From assembly GCA_017643495.1 (NCBI GenBank), contig JAEPNK010000001.1, positions 539,623-603,622 of the forward strand: 64,000 bases of DNA. Direction: 5' to 3'. This stretch comes from Rhizobiaceae bacterium. GTDB lineage: Bacteria > Pseudomonadota > Alphaproteobacteria > Rhizobiales > Rhizobiaceae. This document shows, piece after piece, positions 34,979 through 44,240 of the stretch; within the stretch, counting starts at the first letter, position 1, and each line of letters begins with the position of its first letter. The notes beneath the pieces were generated by a model that made no database searches, was not told the origin of the DNA, and saw only the letters and a program-made list of their open reading frames with translations. Both the position numbers and the translations under genes were made by a program.

Positions 34979-36505
34979 CTATATCAGCGCCTGACGTTTG
35001 TCTCGCCGCCGTTGTACGGAGGATGGTATGCGCATGGCCTCACGATATTTAGCCACCGTCCGCCGTGCGATCTCTATGCCCGCTTCCTGCAACTGTTCAA
35101 CGATTTGATCGTCGGAAAGCACTTTGGACGGTTTTTCTGCATCAACAAGCTGCTTGATCCTGTGTTTGACGCTTTCTGATGAAAGCTCGCCATTTTCAGA
35201 TGCGGCCGAAACAGAGGAAGAAAAGAAAAACTTGAGTTCGAAAATGCCTTGTTCGCACCGCAGGTACTTGTTTGCGGTTACCCGACTTACTGTCGATTCA
35301 TGCATCTGGATCGCTTCTGCTACAGCCTTCAGGTTCATCGGCTTGAGATGCTCGATGCCACTGGCAAAGAACATGTCCTGTTGCCGTATGATCTCGGTGG
35401 CAACTTTCAGAATGGTTCGGGCGCGCTGATCGAGGCTTTTTATCAGCCAGTTGGCGTTAGTCATGCAATCACCGATAAATTCCCTGCCTTCCGCAGTCTC
35501 GATCGTGCGGTTCAGCTCGGTGTAATACTCTTGGTCAACAAGCACTTTTGGCAGCGTTTCCGGATTCAGCTCAATTGCCCAGTCACCATCAGGTTTCTGC
35601 GTCACGATAACATCGGCCACAACAGCTTCAGCGATGACGGCTTCATACTTTGCAGCAGGGCGCGGATCCAGACGGCGAAGCTCCTGAACCATCTCCGAAA
35701 GTTCGTTTCTTGTTACACCACAAAGCTTCGAAAGCTTGGAGTATTCGTGCTTTGCCAACAGACCCAGATTGTTGACGAGTATCGACATTGCAGGATCAAG
35801 CCGGTCATGCTCTGCCAGTTGCAATTGCAAACACTCGCTCAGTGATCGCGCACCAATACCGGTAGGTTCAAGCGCCTGAAACCGGGTCAATACTTCCAGA
35901 AAGTTTTCACTGTTTGTGCCGATGGCTTTCGCAGCTTCTGAAACCGGTTCACGAAAATAACCGTCTTCATCAAGTCCGTGCGCTATATAGGCAGCAATCT
36001 GCCTGTTTTCGGGTTGCCGGAATACGAGGCCGATCTGGGCTTCAAGGTATTGTGCAAGGGTTGGTTGTTCGCTGACAGTTGAAGCAAACTCCAGCAGATC
36101 ATGCTGTTCCCTTGCTGCAGATCCGGATGGTGCGAGATTGTCGTTCGCATCTTTCGGCTTTGCCGTTTCCGCTCCGGTGCGCTCTGCATCATATACATTT
36201 TCGAAAGATGCATCGATATCGGCTTCGCGTGCACCGGCATCAGTACCCAGTTCATGGGTAACAAGGTCTCCCGGTTCCTCTTTTCCGGATTCTTCTGCAG
36301 GACCGGAACGGCTGTTTCTCCGGTCGGCATGGGGGCCTTCTGGATCAGGCTCGAGTTCGAGCAACGGGTTTTTCTCGATTTCTGAGTGAACGAACTCCAT
36401 CAACTCCTGGCTTCCAAGCTGCAACAGCTTGATGGACTGCGCCAGTTGCGGCGTCATAACCAGTGACTGGGACTGTTTTTGCTCTAAACGGAAACCGGCT
36501 GCCAT
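34979..36505 (-). CDS. rpoN: RNA polymerase sigma-54 factor
   Basis: This 508-residue protein has region I, glutamine-rich (QKQSQSLVMTPQLAQSIKLL near 9-28). An acidic region II follows (about 45-130), then the core-binding domain and an HTH segment (LKAVAEAIQMHESTVSRVTA). The C-terminal RpoN box is ARRTVAKYREA, which reads the -24 element. All regions are intact. In Rhizobiales it drives nitrogen- and carbon-related genes with enhancer-binding proteins. It follows lptB by 74 bp. Confidence 0.97.
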   Translation of the reverse strand: MAAGFRLEQKQSQSLVMTPQLAQSIKLLQLGSQELMEFVHSEIEKNPLLELEPDPEGPHADRRNSRSGPAEESGKEEPGDLVTHELGTDAGAREADIDASFENVYDAERTGAETAKPKDANDNLAPSGSAAREQHDLLEFASTVSEQPTLAQYLEAQIGLVFRQPENRQIAAYIAHGLDEDGYFREPVSEAAKAIGTNSENFLEVLTRFQALEPTGIGARSLSECLQLQLAEHDRLDPAMSILVNNLGLLAKHEYSKLSKLCGVTRNELSEMVQELRRLDPRPAAKYEAVIAEAVVADVIVTQKPDGDWAIELNPETLPKVLVDQEYYTELNRTIETAEGREFIGDCMTNANWLIKSLDQRARTILKVATEIIRQQDMFFASGIEHLKPMNLKAVAEAIQMHESTVSRVTANKYLRCEQGIFELKFFFSSSVSAASENGELSSESVKHRIKQLVDAEKPSKVLSDDQIVEQLQEAGIEIARRTVAKYREAMRIPSSVQRRRDKRQALI

Positions 36506-36579
36506 GTTCCTTCACCTGTAACCCGGGCTGGATGGCTGTAAGGCCCGGTTTTTGCAGGGAGTGTAACAAGCATACCTTC

Positions 36580-37521
36580 CTAAAGCGTAAACTGTTCTCC
36601 AAGATACAGGCGGCGTACATCCGGGTTCCGCACAATCTCCTGCGGTGTACCGTGCGTCAGCACATTGCCGTCATGAATGATGTAGGCCCGGTCAATCAGA
36701 CCAAGGGTTTCGCGAACATTGTGATCCGTTATCAGGACGCCGATCCCTCGCCGCGTGAGATGGCGTACCAGATCCTGGATATCGCCCACTGCAATCGGAT
36801 CGATGCCTGCGAACGGCTCGTCAAGAAGCATGAAGGAGGGACGTGTCGCCAAGGCCCGGGCAATTTCACAGCGTCGGCGTTCGCCGCCTGATAGGGCAAT
36901 AGAAGGGGATTTCCGCAGATGGGAAATCGAAAATTCTTCCAGAAGTGCATCGAGCTGGCGTTCACGTTCCTTCTTGTCCGACTCGACAACCTCAAGCACG
37001 GCACGAATATTGTTTTCGACTGAAAGTCCGCGGAAAATTGATGCTTCCTGGGGAAGGTAGCCGATACCAAGTCGTGCCCGGCGATACATCGGTGTGTTTG
37101 TAATGTTGTGGCCGTTCAGTTCGATACGCCCGGAATCAGGCTGCACCAGCCCGGTAATCATGTAAAAGCTAGTGGTCTTTCCTGCGCCGTTCGGGCCAAG
37201 GAGACCAACAGCTTCCCCGCGTCTGACACCGAGGTTTACATCCTTGACCACCTTGCGGCCCTTGTAGCTTTTCTGGATACCGGAAACGATCAGCGTTCCC
37301 TGTCTGGAACGCGGTGGATTGGGATTGATAGTGCCTTGATGAGGGCCGGACTGCTGGGTTTGTGTTTTAACCCGCGCAGGATCGGCAGTTGTACCGGCAA
37401 CACGGGCATTGCCGCTGTTGTTGGCAGCATTGCCGGCCGGGGGCGGCGTCATCGACCAGGTGATTTTTTTCTTTTCACGAGGCCGCACCAGCAGCTTTTC
37501 TAACAAACCAGGCAGTTTCAC
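36580..37521 (-). CDS. lptB: lipopolysaccharide export ABC ATPase LptB
   Basis: LptB powers LPS extraction with LptFG and LptC. The ABC domain begins near residue 78, with Walker A GPNGAGKTTS, Q-loop LPQEASIFRG, signature LSGGERRRCEIARAL and Walker B FMLLDEPFAGIDP. I chose the GTG at 37521 because GGAG lies 6 nt upstream; an ATG at 37452 would drop 23 residues but has no ribosome site. The first 75 or so residues (basic, then N/T/P/Q-rich) are an extension beyond the usual 240-residue LptB. Confidence 0.92.
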   Translation of the reverse strand: MKLPGLLEKLLVRPREKKKITWSMTPPPAGNAANNSGNARVAGTTADPARVKTQTQQSGPHQGTINPNPPRSRQGTLIVSGIQKSYKGRKVVKDVNLGVRRGEAVGLLGPNGAGKTTSFYMITGLVQPDSGRIELNGHNITNTPMYRRARLGIGYLPQEASIFRGLSVENNIRAVLEVVESDKKERERQLDALLEEFSISHLRKSPSIALSGGERRRCEIARALATRPSFMLLDEPFAGIDPIAVGDIQDLVRHLTRRGIGVLITDHNVRETLGLIDRAYIIHDGNVLTHGTPQEIVRNPDVRRLYLGEQFTL

Positions 37522-37632
37522 CAATATCTCCGCAGCCGTATGCGACGCGTTTCGGGATTTTCTGTTTACCTTTGGATGGTTATCAAATCCAGTACGCAAT
37601 CAGGGTCGAATACGCAACAGATCGTTGAAATC

Positions 37633-38199
37633 CTACTGTTTTCGTGACTTCGGATCAAAAACGATAACCGGACGACCGGTTTTCTTGCCGTTTGCAGAGC
37701 CGCATGGCTTGATACTGGAAACACTGGTTCGCAAATTCACACTAACCTGACAACCGGTTGCCACATTCTTCCCCTGACTCATGACGACATTGCCGGTAAG
37801 CAATACGGTCTCACCCACCATGTCGATTATGGCCTTGTCAGCGGTTGCACGGTTGTCGTCGGCGCTGACCGCCACTTTACCGCTTGCCTCAATGCGCCTG
37901 ATGCCGCTTTTCGACTGGTTGGCGGCATCTCCTCGCAAGTAGAAGACCTTGATACGGCTTGCACGGAAAATCGTACTTCCCTGCGTCACGCTGACATTAC
38001 CGGTCAACAGTGCGGTGTTCTGGTCATCAATCACTTCCAGATTGTCCGCCTCGATCTGAATGGGTTGGTCATTGTTGCCAAGCCCCTTGAAGGCGCCGCC
38101 CACGGTTTGGGCAAGTGCGATTGAGCAGGTTGCCGAAGTCAATAACATCGCTGCAGCAATCAAGACATGTCTTGCAAGACCGGCTATTCTGGCAGTCAT
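37633..38199 (-). CDS. lptA: lipopolysaccharide transport periplasmic protein LptA
   Basis: This 188-residue OstA-like protein bridges the periplasm for LPS export. It has a signal peptide (about residues 1-30, RHVLIAAAMLLTSATCSIALAQ shortened to its core AAAMLLTSATCSIALA). The jelly-roll core follows: PIQIEADNLEVIDDQNTALL, GNVSVTQGSTIFRA and ETVLLTGNVVMSQGKNVATG. Its ATG overlaps the lptC stop (ATGA), and lptB follows, so lptC-lptA-lptB form one unit. Confidence 0.92.
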   Translation of the reverse strand: MTARIAGLARHVLIAAAMLLTSATCSIALAQTVGGAFKGLGNNDQPIQIEADNLEVIDDQNTALLTGNVSVTQGSTIFRASRIKVFYLRGDAANQSKSGIRRIEASGKVAVSADDNRATADKAIIDMVGETVLLTGNVVMSQGKNVATGCQVSVNLRTSVSSIKPCGSANGKKTGRPVIVFDPKSRKQ

Positions 38200-39038
38200 T
38201 CCTTCTCCGTAACCTTTCTCATTTCGTCAGGGCGGACAGTCATCCGGACATTCCCGGTGAATACGATCCGGTTTCCGCTTTCCTCGACAAATATGCTGTC
38301 AGCAGAAATGTCCGCCTGCGGGCTTGTGACCACGATTCCGCCGGAAGTCGTCATCCGGCCCTCTCCGATGTCGATATCCGCATCATCAAGCTCGAGTTTC
38401 ATGCCCGTATCGGTTTCCAGCCGTATATCCTGTTGGAGCACAAGGGTTTTCTTTTCCGCGTCATAGATACCGTTTCCTGCCTGAACCTTGGCTGAAACCG
38501 TTTCATCAACAGGCAGTTCCGCGCTGATACTGCGAAGTTCCACCCGCGTGGGGTTTGATGCATCCTGAATGGCCCTGTCGGCCATCAGGCTGAAGGGACG
38601 TTTGTTCTTGTCAAAGCCGTTCAGGTGCGGGTTTTCCATTACCAGATTGCCATCTTCCAGTGATACCGCGTCTATGGCGGCATCCGAAGCAAGCATGGCG
38701 TTCACAACAAGAACCAGTACGATTGCGACCATGATCAGTACCGCAATGACAGGTAGAACAATCCGCCATAGCCTGACCTTGCCGGAATGTCTCAACGCCT
38801 GTTCATATTCATCAGCACTGCGCTCTGTTGATATGAAATCAAGGTTGCGTCCAGATGCCTGACCGCTTGGCTCGACGTGCTGGGGAAAAGGATTCGGTCT
38901 GACGTGGGCAGGGTTCGTCGGTTGCTGAACATGATCCCGATGTGGCGGGGCAACGCGCACGTCTTCCACCTGCCCGTCTTGCCGGGCGTTATGTCCGTTC
39001 GAATGGACGGCAGAACTGTTTGGCGCAATCCTGTTCAA
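38196..39038 (-). CDS. lptC: LPS export system protein LptC
   Basis: This 280-residue protein has a long polar N-terminal segment (about 1-85), one membrane helix (about 93-117, IVLPVIAVLIMVAIVLVLVV) and a periplasmic LptC/OstA-like domain (RPFSLMADRAIQDASNPTRV; late SADSIFVEESGNRIVFTGNV). The 39038 start is a TTG with AAGGA 11 nt upstream; a later start, such as the GTG in front of EDVRVAP, is possible, so the N-terminus is uncertain. It is coupled to lptA by overlap. Confidence 0.85.
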   Translation of the reverse strand: MNRIAPNSSAVHSNGHNARQDGQVEDVRVAPPHRDHVQQPTNPAHVRPNPFPQHVEPSGQASGRNLDFISTERSADEYEQALRHSGKVRLWRIVLPVIAVLIMVAIVLVLVVNAMLASDAAIDAVSLEDGNLVMENPHLNGFDKNKRPFSLMADRAIQDASNPTRVELRSISAELPVDETVSAKVQAGNGIYDAEKKTLVLQQDIRLETDTGMKLELDDADIDIGEGRMTTSGGIVVTSPQADISADSIFVEESGNRIVFTGNVRMTVRPDEMRKVTEKE

Positions 39039-39158
39039 GCGTCGTGTGGTCCTTCTGGTTGAAACGTGCCGGAAATTATTCCCGCTTCATGTTCATTTTG
39101 CGGCCTGCGGAAGAAGCTAGTCCGTTGCTTCAAAGGTCGCCGTACCAACCATAACAGC

Positions 39159-39773
39159 TCAACTGTGTGCGAAAATGTCCGTTTCAGGCCATCCGGCTAG
39201 GTCAAGCCTGCAACGGGCTGGAAGGAAGCGGAAACATTCCTTCGCCAGTTCCTGCCGGTTTTCGCGTTGCAACCGCTGGTCAAGATGGGCGCGCAACTCA
39301 TGAAGGTAAAGCACATCCGATGCCGCATATTCGAGCTGTGCATTGGTCAGTGTATCAGCTGCCCAGTCCGAACTCTGCTGTTGCTTGGAAATGTCGACAT
39401 TGATGAATTCCTTGACCAGATCTTTCAGGCCGTGCCGGTCTGTGTAGGTACGGGTAAGCCGGGAGGCGATTTTGGTGCAATAGACGGAATTCGTGTCGAT
39501 ACCCAAACCGTGCAGCAGAACAGCTACATCGAACCGGGCAAAGTGAAAGATGATGGTGCGCGCATTGTCTTCCAAAAGGGCCTTCAGATTGGGAGCTTCG
39601 GTTTGTCCCTTGGCGATTTGTACGACATCCGCTGTTCCGTCACCCGGTGAAAGCTGAACCACACACAACCGGTCACGTAGTGGATTCAGGCCAAGTGTTT
39701 CCGTGTCCACAGCGACGGAGTCATGGTATTTTTCGAGATTGGGTAAATCGCCTTTATGAAAACGGATCGTCAC
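39159..39773 (-). CDS. rnd: ribonuclease D, short exonuclease-only form
   Basis: This 204-residue DEDDy 3'-5' exonuclease has ExoI VAVDTETLGLNPL (Asp23, Glu25), ExoII IIFHFARFDVAVL and ExoIII with LEYAASDVLYL (Tyr and Asp). The GTG at 39773 is preferred: AAGGGA lies 7 nt upstream, and longer in-frame versions add only unrelated sequence. Unlike E. coli RNase D it has no HRDC domains. It processes 3' ends of stable RNAs in the family. It lies between uppP and lptC on the same strand. Confidence 0.9.
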   Translation of the reverse strand: MTIRFHKGDLPNLEKYHDSVAVDTETLGLNPLRDRLCVVQLSPGDGTADVVQIAKGQTEAPNLKALLEDNARTIIFHFARFDVAVLLHGLGIDTNSVYCTKIASRLTRTYTDRHGLKDLVKEFINVDISKQQQSSDWAADTLTNAQLEYAASDVLYLHELRAHLDQRLQRENRQELAKECFRFLPARCRLDLAGWPETDIFAHS

Positions 39774-39861
39774 AAATCGGTCCCTTCCTGATTGGTTTGT
39801 TTTATAATGTCGTTTTTCGGCTTTGCCAGCAAGCGGGCTGGAATAACGGTGCAGCTCAGGG

Positions 39862-40686
39862 TCATATGCTGATTGACCAGCCCGGAATCCATTCATACAG
39901 CAAGGCAAACAGGACCAGCCCGAGAACAAGCCGGTAAAGGACAAATACAAGAAAACTGGTACGGCGGACAACGGCCATCAGCAGCGCGATTGCCGCAATC
40001 GCCGAAAAGAATGTGAGGAAGGCTGCCCAGAGGGCGTCTGAGGGTATGGCTTCGCCTCGTTCGACAAATTCGAGCATGGTTACTGCGCCTGCACCTGCTA
40101 TCGCAGGAATGCCCAGCAGAAAGGAAAACCGCGCCGCTTCGGCGCGCTCAAAACCCAGAAACCTGGCTGCTGACATGGTGACACCGCTGCGGCTTGTGCC
40201 CGGGATGAGTGCAAGTGCCTGCGCACCGCCGATAAGCATGGCAGCGCGAAACGTCATGTGCTCCATGGTCTTGAGGCGTTTCCCAAGCATGTCTGCAACA
40301 TACAGGATGATACCGAATATGATTGCATTCCAGGCGATCACCTCCACGGAGCGAAGCGCCGCACTCATTCCGGATTTCTTGAGGTAAAGACCGAACAGCA
40401 CTGCCGGAATTGTTGCGACCAGGATATAGATGGCCATCCAGCCGTCAGGGGTCATTTTTCCGCGCAGCAAATTGAGGCTGCCAATGGCAAGCCTGAGAAC
40501 GTCACGCCAGAAATAGACAATCACGGCAAACAGCGAGCCTACATGGACCATCACATCCGTGGCGATGCCCTGGTCCGGCCAGTCGGTGAACGCCGGAATG
40601 AGGATCAGGTGGCCGGATGAGGATATTGGCAAAAACTCTGTAATGCCCTGAACGATGGCCAGGACGATGATCTGTTCCGGGCTCAT
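39862..40686 (-). CDS. uppP: undecaprenyl-diphosphatase UppP (BacA)
   Basis: UppP recycles the undecaprenyl carrier used for peptidoglycan and surface glycans. The 274-residue membrane protein has QGITEFLPISSSGHLIL (13-29, with catalytic Glu17) and the PGTSRSGVTMSAA motif containing the essential Arg. The ATG at 40686 has GGGA 5 nt upstream and starts directly at the family N-terminus (MSPEQIIVLA). It is divergent from the GST gene. Confidence 0.95.
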   Translation of the reverse strand: MSPEQIIVLAIVQGITEFLPISSSGHLILIPAFTDWPDQGIATDVMVHVGSLFAVIVYFWRDVLRLAIGSLNLLRGKMTPDGWMAIYILVATIPAVLFGLYLKKSGMSAALRSVEVIAWNAIIFGIILYVADMLGKRLKTMEHMTFRAAMLIGGAQALALIPGTSRSGVTMSAARFLGFERAEAARFSFLLGIPAIAGAGAVTMLEFVERGEAIPSDALWAAFLTFFSAIAAIALLMAVVRRTSFLVFVLYRLVLGLVLFALLYEWIPGWSISI

Positions 40687-40836
40687 GTTGGTCCCATTTC
40701 CTTTCTGTAACTGGAGTGTGGGGGGTCCTGGAAATGCGATTGGCTTGCGTGGGCAGAATTGCGTCACTATTGTCCGCTAGACCCTTATGTTCATTTCATG
40801 TTAGCGGCGCAATTTCCAGAAGAAAATAACATTCAG

Positions 40837-41529
40837 ATGCATACGCTTCACCACCACCCGATGTCAGCAGGCTCCCGTTATGTCAGGTTGCTGCTCGCCG
40901 AGTATGGCCAATCCGCAGAGTTTATCGAGGAAAAGCCATGGGAACGGCGCCCCGAATTTCTAAAGCTCAATCCGGCCGGTTCCCTGCCGGTGCTGATGAT
41001 CAGTGACGGATCACCGGCATGCGGCCCCTTCGTGATTGGTGAATATCTTGATGAAACGGTGGGGGCCATGAAGCGTGACCGTCGATTGATGCCGGAAAAC
41101 TCTGCCGCAAGGGCGGAAACCCGCCGCTTGGTAGAGTGGTTTCTTTTGAAGCTGGATGGAGAGGTTACGCGCTATCTTGTTCACGAAAGGGTGTTCAAGC
41201 AGCTCATGAGGAACGATGAAGGGGGCGGTTCTCCGGACTCGTCAACCATTCGGGCCGCCCGGTCCAATCTCAAGGCTCATGCAAAATACCTGAACCTTCT
41301 TGCTGCCTCGCGTGACTGGATTGCCGGTAGTGACATCAGTTGTGCTGACATTGCTGCTGCAGCAACAATTTCGGTTCTGGATTATCTTGGAGAAATGCAC
41401 TGGGACGAAATTCCGGCGGCCAAGGACTGGTATGCCCGTGTAAAATCACGCCCTTCTTTCCGTCCATTGCTTGGTGATGTGGTTCGGGGCCTGCCGCCGT
41501 CTTCCCACTATGTGGATCTGGATTTCTGA
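40837..41529 (+). CDS. glutathione S-transferase family protein
   Basis: This 230-residue protein has a thioredoxin-like N-domain (LHHHPMSAGSRYVRLLLAEY, then LNPAGSLPVLMISDG with the cis-Pro for glutathione binding). An all-helical C-domain follows, with WIAGSDISCADIAAAATISV. The ATG at 40837 begins exactly at the family N-terminus; earlier in-frame codons add unrelated residues. It may conjugate or reduce small electrophiles; the substrate is unknown. queG follows after 18 bp. Confidence 0.88.
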   Translation: MHTLHHHPMSAGSRYVRLLLAEYGQSAEFIEEKPWERRPEFLKLNPAGSLPVLMISDGSPACGPFVIGEYLDETVGAMKRDRRLMPENSAARAETRRLVEWFLLKLDGEVTRYLVHERVFKQLMRNDEGGGSPDSSTIRAARSNLKAHAKYLNLLAASRDWIAGSDISCADIAAAATISVLDYLGEMHWDEIPAAKDWYARVKSRPSFRPLLGDVVRGLPPSSHYVDLDF

Positions 41530-41547
41530 TCATTGGCGGTTGGGCAG

Positions 41548-42660
41548 ATGGAAAGCACAGTCAAGGAAAAGGCGGGTTCTCTGGGCTTTGAACTTTGCAG
41601 GATTACCGGGGCCGATCTTCCCGAAATTGTGGGCGCCAGGCTTGAAGACAGTATTGACGCAGATCATCACGGAACAATGGGCTGGCTGGCGAGCACCATG
41701 GAGCGCAGGAAAACCCCGCGTGCCATGTGGCCGGATGCAAGAAGCGCAATTCTTCTGGGGCTGAACTACGGCCCGCTGGAGAACCCGCTTGCCAATCTGG
41801 AAAGGCCGGAAAAGGCAACCATCTCGGTATATGCCAGAAATCGTGACTACCATGATGTCATCAAGGGTCGCCTGAAAACACTGGCAGGATGGTTTGCTTC
41901 GAAAACCGGTGAAGAGGTCAAGGTATTTGTCGATACCGCCCCCCTGATGGAAAAGCCCTTGTCTGTTCAGGCAGGTATCGGCTGGCAAGGCAAGCATTCC
42001 AATCTTGTATCCCGTGAATTCGGTTCCTGGCTTTTTCTGGGCGCAATTCTCACTACTGCGAAATTGGCACAGGATGAACCTGAAACCGACCACTGCGGCA
42101 GTTGTCGTGCCTGCCTCGATATTTGCCCGACCAATGCATTCCCGGCTCCATACAGACTTGATGCGCGACGCTGTATCTCGTACCTGACGATTGAACATGA
42201 CGGCCCCATTCCGCACGATTTCCGCGAGGCGATGGGAAACAGGATTTATGGTTGTGACGATTGCCTTGCCATATGTCCTTGGAACAAATACGCCAAACGC
42301 ACCAGAGAGGCCAAACTGGCAGCGCGCGACGACCTTTCGCAACCCGATCTGGCTGAACTGTCGATGTTGGACGATGCTGCTTTTCGCAAGAAGTTTTCCG
42401 GTTCGCCGATCAAGCGTATCCGGCGTAGCCGCTTTGTTCGCAATGTGCTGGTGGCAATTGGCAATTCAGGAAGTTCCAGGCTTGCAGAACAGGCACGCGT
42501 TTTGGTTGAGGATGCTGATCCGGTGGTTCGGGGGACGGCGGTCTGGGCATTGTCCCGGCTGGAATCGCCGGAAAAGTTCAGCCAGATGAAAGCCCGTGCA
42601 TTACAAACGGAAACGGACTCAGGTGTCCGTGGCGAATGGCAATCGGGGTGCAGCAAATGA
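41548..42660 (+). CDS. queG: epoxyqueuosine reductase QueG
   Basis: QueG is the cobalamin- and iron-sulphur-dependent enzyme for the last step of queuosine synthesis in tRNA. The 370-residue protein has the N-terminal DUF1730 domain with FVDTAPLMEKPLSVQAG (catalytic Asp). Two 4Fe-4S clusters follow (HCGSCRACLDICPTNAF and CDDCLAICPWN), then a C-terminal helical repeat region (about 285-360). A TTG at 41533 is an alternative start. Its stop overlaps the next gene (ATGA). Confidence 0.94.
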   Translation: MESTVKEKAGSLGFELCRITGADLPEIVGARLEDSIDADHHGTMGWLASTMERRKTPRAMWPDARSAILLGLNYGPLENPLANLERPEKATISVYARNRDYHDVIKGRLKTLAGWFASKTGEEVKVFVDTAPLMEKPLSVQAGIGWQGKHSNLVSREFGSWLFLGAILTTAKLAQDEPETDHCGSCRACLDICPTNAFPAPYRLDARRCISYLTIEHDGPIPHDFREAMGNRIYGCDDCLAICPWNKYAKRTREAKLAARDDLSQPDLAELSMLDDAAFRKKFSGSPIKRIRRSRFVRNVLVAIGNSGSSRLAEQARVLVEDADPVVRGTAVWALSRLESPEKFSQMKARALQTETDSGVRGEWQSGCSK

Positions 42661-43529
42661 AGCGTCGCAAGCTGGTCATTTTCGGATACGGTTTTTCTGC
42701 CGAGGCAATCAGGGCTCAGGTTAACAGTGACTTTGCGGTGATTTGCGGGACCAGCCGCTCTCCCGACAAGGTAGACAAGCTACGCGAACAGGGTCTGGAA
42801 GCCGTTGTTTTTGACGGTGAACAGACAGGGGAACTGGTTTCACACCTGCGCGATGCAACTCATTTGCTGGTTTCGATTGCGCCTGAAGAGGTGGATCCGG
42901 TTTTGTCTGCGTTTCCCGAACTTTCAGATATTGTGCCGAACCTCGAATGGATCGGCTATCTTTCAACTGTCGGCGTTTATGGTGATCATGACGGGGAATG
43001 GGTTGACGAGGAAACTGCAACCCGCCCTGTTTCCACGCGGTCGGTCCAGCGCGTTGCTGCCGAAGAGGCGTGGAGCAGGTTTTCACGGCAGACAGGTGCC
43101 CCACTGGCAGTTTTCAGGCTATCCGGCATCTATGGTCCGGGCCGCAACTGGTTTGTAAACATTGAGAAAGGCCGTTCGCGACGTCTGGTAAAACAGGGAC
43201 AGGTGTTCAACCGCATCCATCGGGGTGATATCGGGTTGGCCGTGTCACTTGCCATGCAAAAGCAGGCTGCCGGCATATTCAACATTACGGATGACGAACC
43301 GGCGCCGCCTCAGGATGTTGTGACATTTGCCCATTTGCTGATGGGCAAAACACCTCCACCGGAGCAGGAATTCGAAACGGCAGACATTTCGGCAATGGCC
43401 CGGTCTTTTTACGGTGAAAACAAGCGGGTCAGCAATCAAAAGTCGAAACAGCAGCTTGGGATGGTATATCAATGGCCCAATTATCGCATGGCGCTGGAAC
43501 GCATGTGGAGTGAGGGATCCTGGCGGTAA
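42657..43529 (+). CDS. Rossmann-fold NAD(P)-dependent epimerase/YeeZ-like protein
   Basis: This 290-residue protein has an N-terminal nucleotide-binding turn (LVIFGYGFSAEAI), then IGYLSTVGVYGDHDGEWVDE and FRLSGIYGPGRNW, as in extended SDR epimerase-like proteins of the YeeZ group. The classical YxxxK catalytic pair is not obvious: VYGDHDG replaces it. Catalytic activity is therefore uncertain. The substrate is unknown. It is coupled to queG by a 4-nt overlap. Confidence 0.8.
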   Translation: MKRRKLVIFGYGFSAEAIRAQVNSDFAVICGTSRSPDKVDKLREQGLEAVVFDGEQTGELVSHLRDATHLLVSIAPEEVDPVLSAFPELSDIVPNLEWIGYLSTVGVYGDHDGEWVDEETATRPVSTRSVQRVAAEEAWSRFSRQTGAPLAVFRLSGIYGPGRNWFVNIEKGRSRRLVKQGQVFNRIHRGDIGLAVSLAMQKQAAGIFNITDDEPAPPQDVVTFAHLLMGKTPPPEQEFETADISAMARSFYGENKRVSNQKSKQQLGMVYQWPNYRMALERMWSEGSWR

Positions 43530-43580
43530 CCTGTCTGCGGGGTACTGGACTCTCGGGCGTGACCGTGCCAAGGCACGCGG

Positions 43581-44228
43581 ATGAACAAGTCTCTGGAAAT
43601 CAAGATCTGCGGTATCGGCGAATCCCATGCACTGGATGCAGTGATCAATGGCGGCGCAGACCATTTCGGATTGATCTTTTTTGAAAAGAGCCCGAGAAAT
43701 GTATCGTTGGACAAGGCCCGCTCGTTGAAGGCCCATGCTGCCGGCCGGATTTCAGCGGTTGCGGTAACAGTTGATGCTTCTGATGAACGGCTTGATGCAA
43801 TTGTGGATGCTGCACGACCTGACATGTTGCAGCTCCACGGCAGCGAGTCCCCCCAGCGGGCAGCACAGGTCCGCAAACGCTACGGCCTGCCGGTCATGAA
43901 AGCGCTGGCAATTCGAGAGGCGGCCGATCTTGACAGGGTCTCCGGGTATCTGGGAATTGCCGACCGCTTTCTTTTTGATGCCAAGCCGCCCGAGGGATCG
44001 CAGATACCTGGCGGCAACGGTGTCGCATTTGACTGGGAAATCATGGACCATTTGCCGGAAAATGTGCCATACATGCTTTCCGGCGGGCTGGATGCAGGTA
44101 ACCTGCGCGAGGCGATCGCCAAGTCCGGTGCCATTGCAGTTGATGTATCTTCAGGGGTCGAAAGCGTCCCGGGGAAGAAGGATGTGGAAATGATCAGGCA
44201 CTTTCTTATAGCTGCCGGAAAACGATGA
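43581..44228 (+). CDS. trpF: phosphoribosylanthranilate isomerase
   Basis: TrpF performs the Amadori rearrangement in tryptophan synthesis. The 215-residue barrel has catalytic Cys in KICGIGE (near residue 10), Asp in LLFDAKPPEGSQIPGG-like FLFDAKPPEG (near 134) and phosphate loops MLSGGLDAGN and DVSSGVES. It is a monofunctional enzyme heading trpF-trpB-trpA, the usual split from trpEGDC in Rhizobiales. Confidence 0.96.
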   Translation: MNKSLEIKICGIGESHALDAVINGGADHFGLIFFEKSPRNVSLDKARSLKAHAAGRISAVAVTVDASDERLDAIVDAARPDMLQLHGSESPQRAAQVRKRYGLPVMKALAIREAADLDRVSGYLGIADRFLFDAKPPEGSQIPGGNGVAFDWEIMDHLPENVPYMLSGGLDAGNLREAIAKSGAIAVDVSSGVESVPGKKDVEMIRHFLIAAGKR

Positions 44229-44240
44229 AGGAATGAGAAC

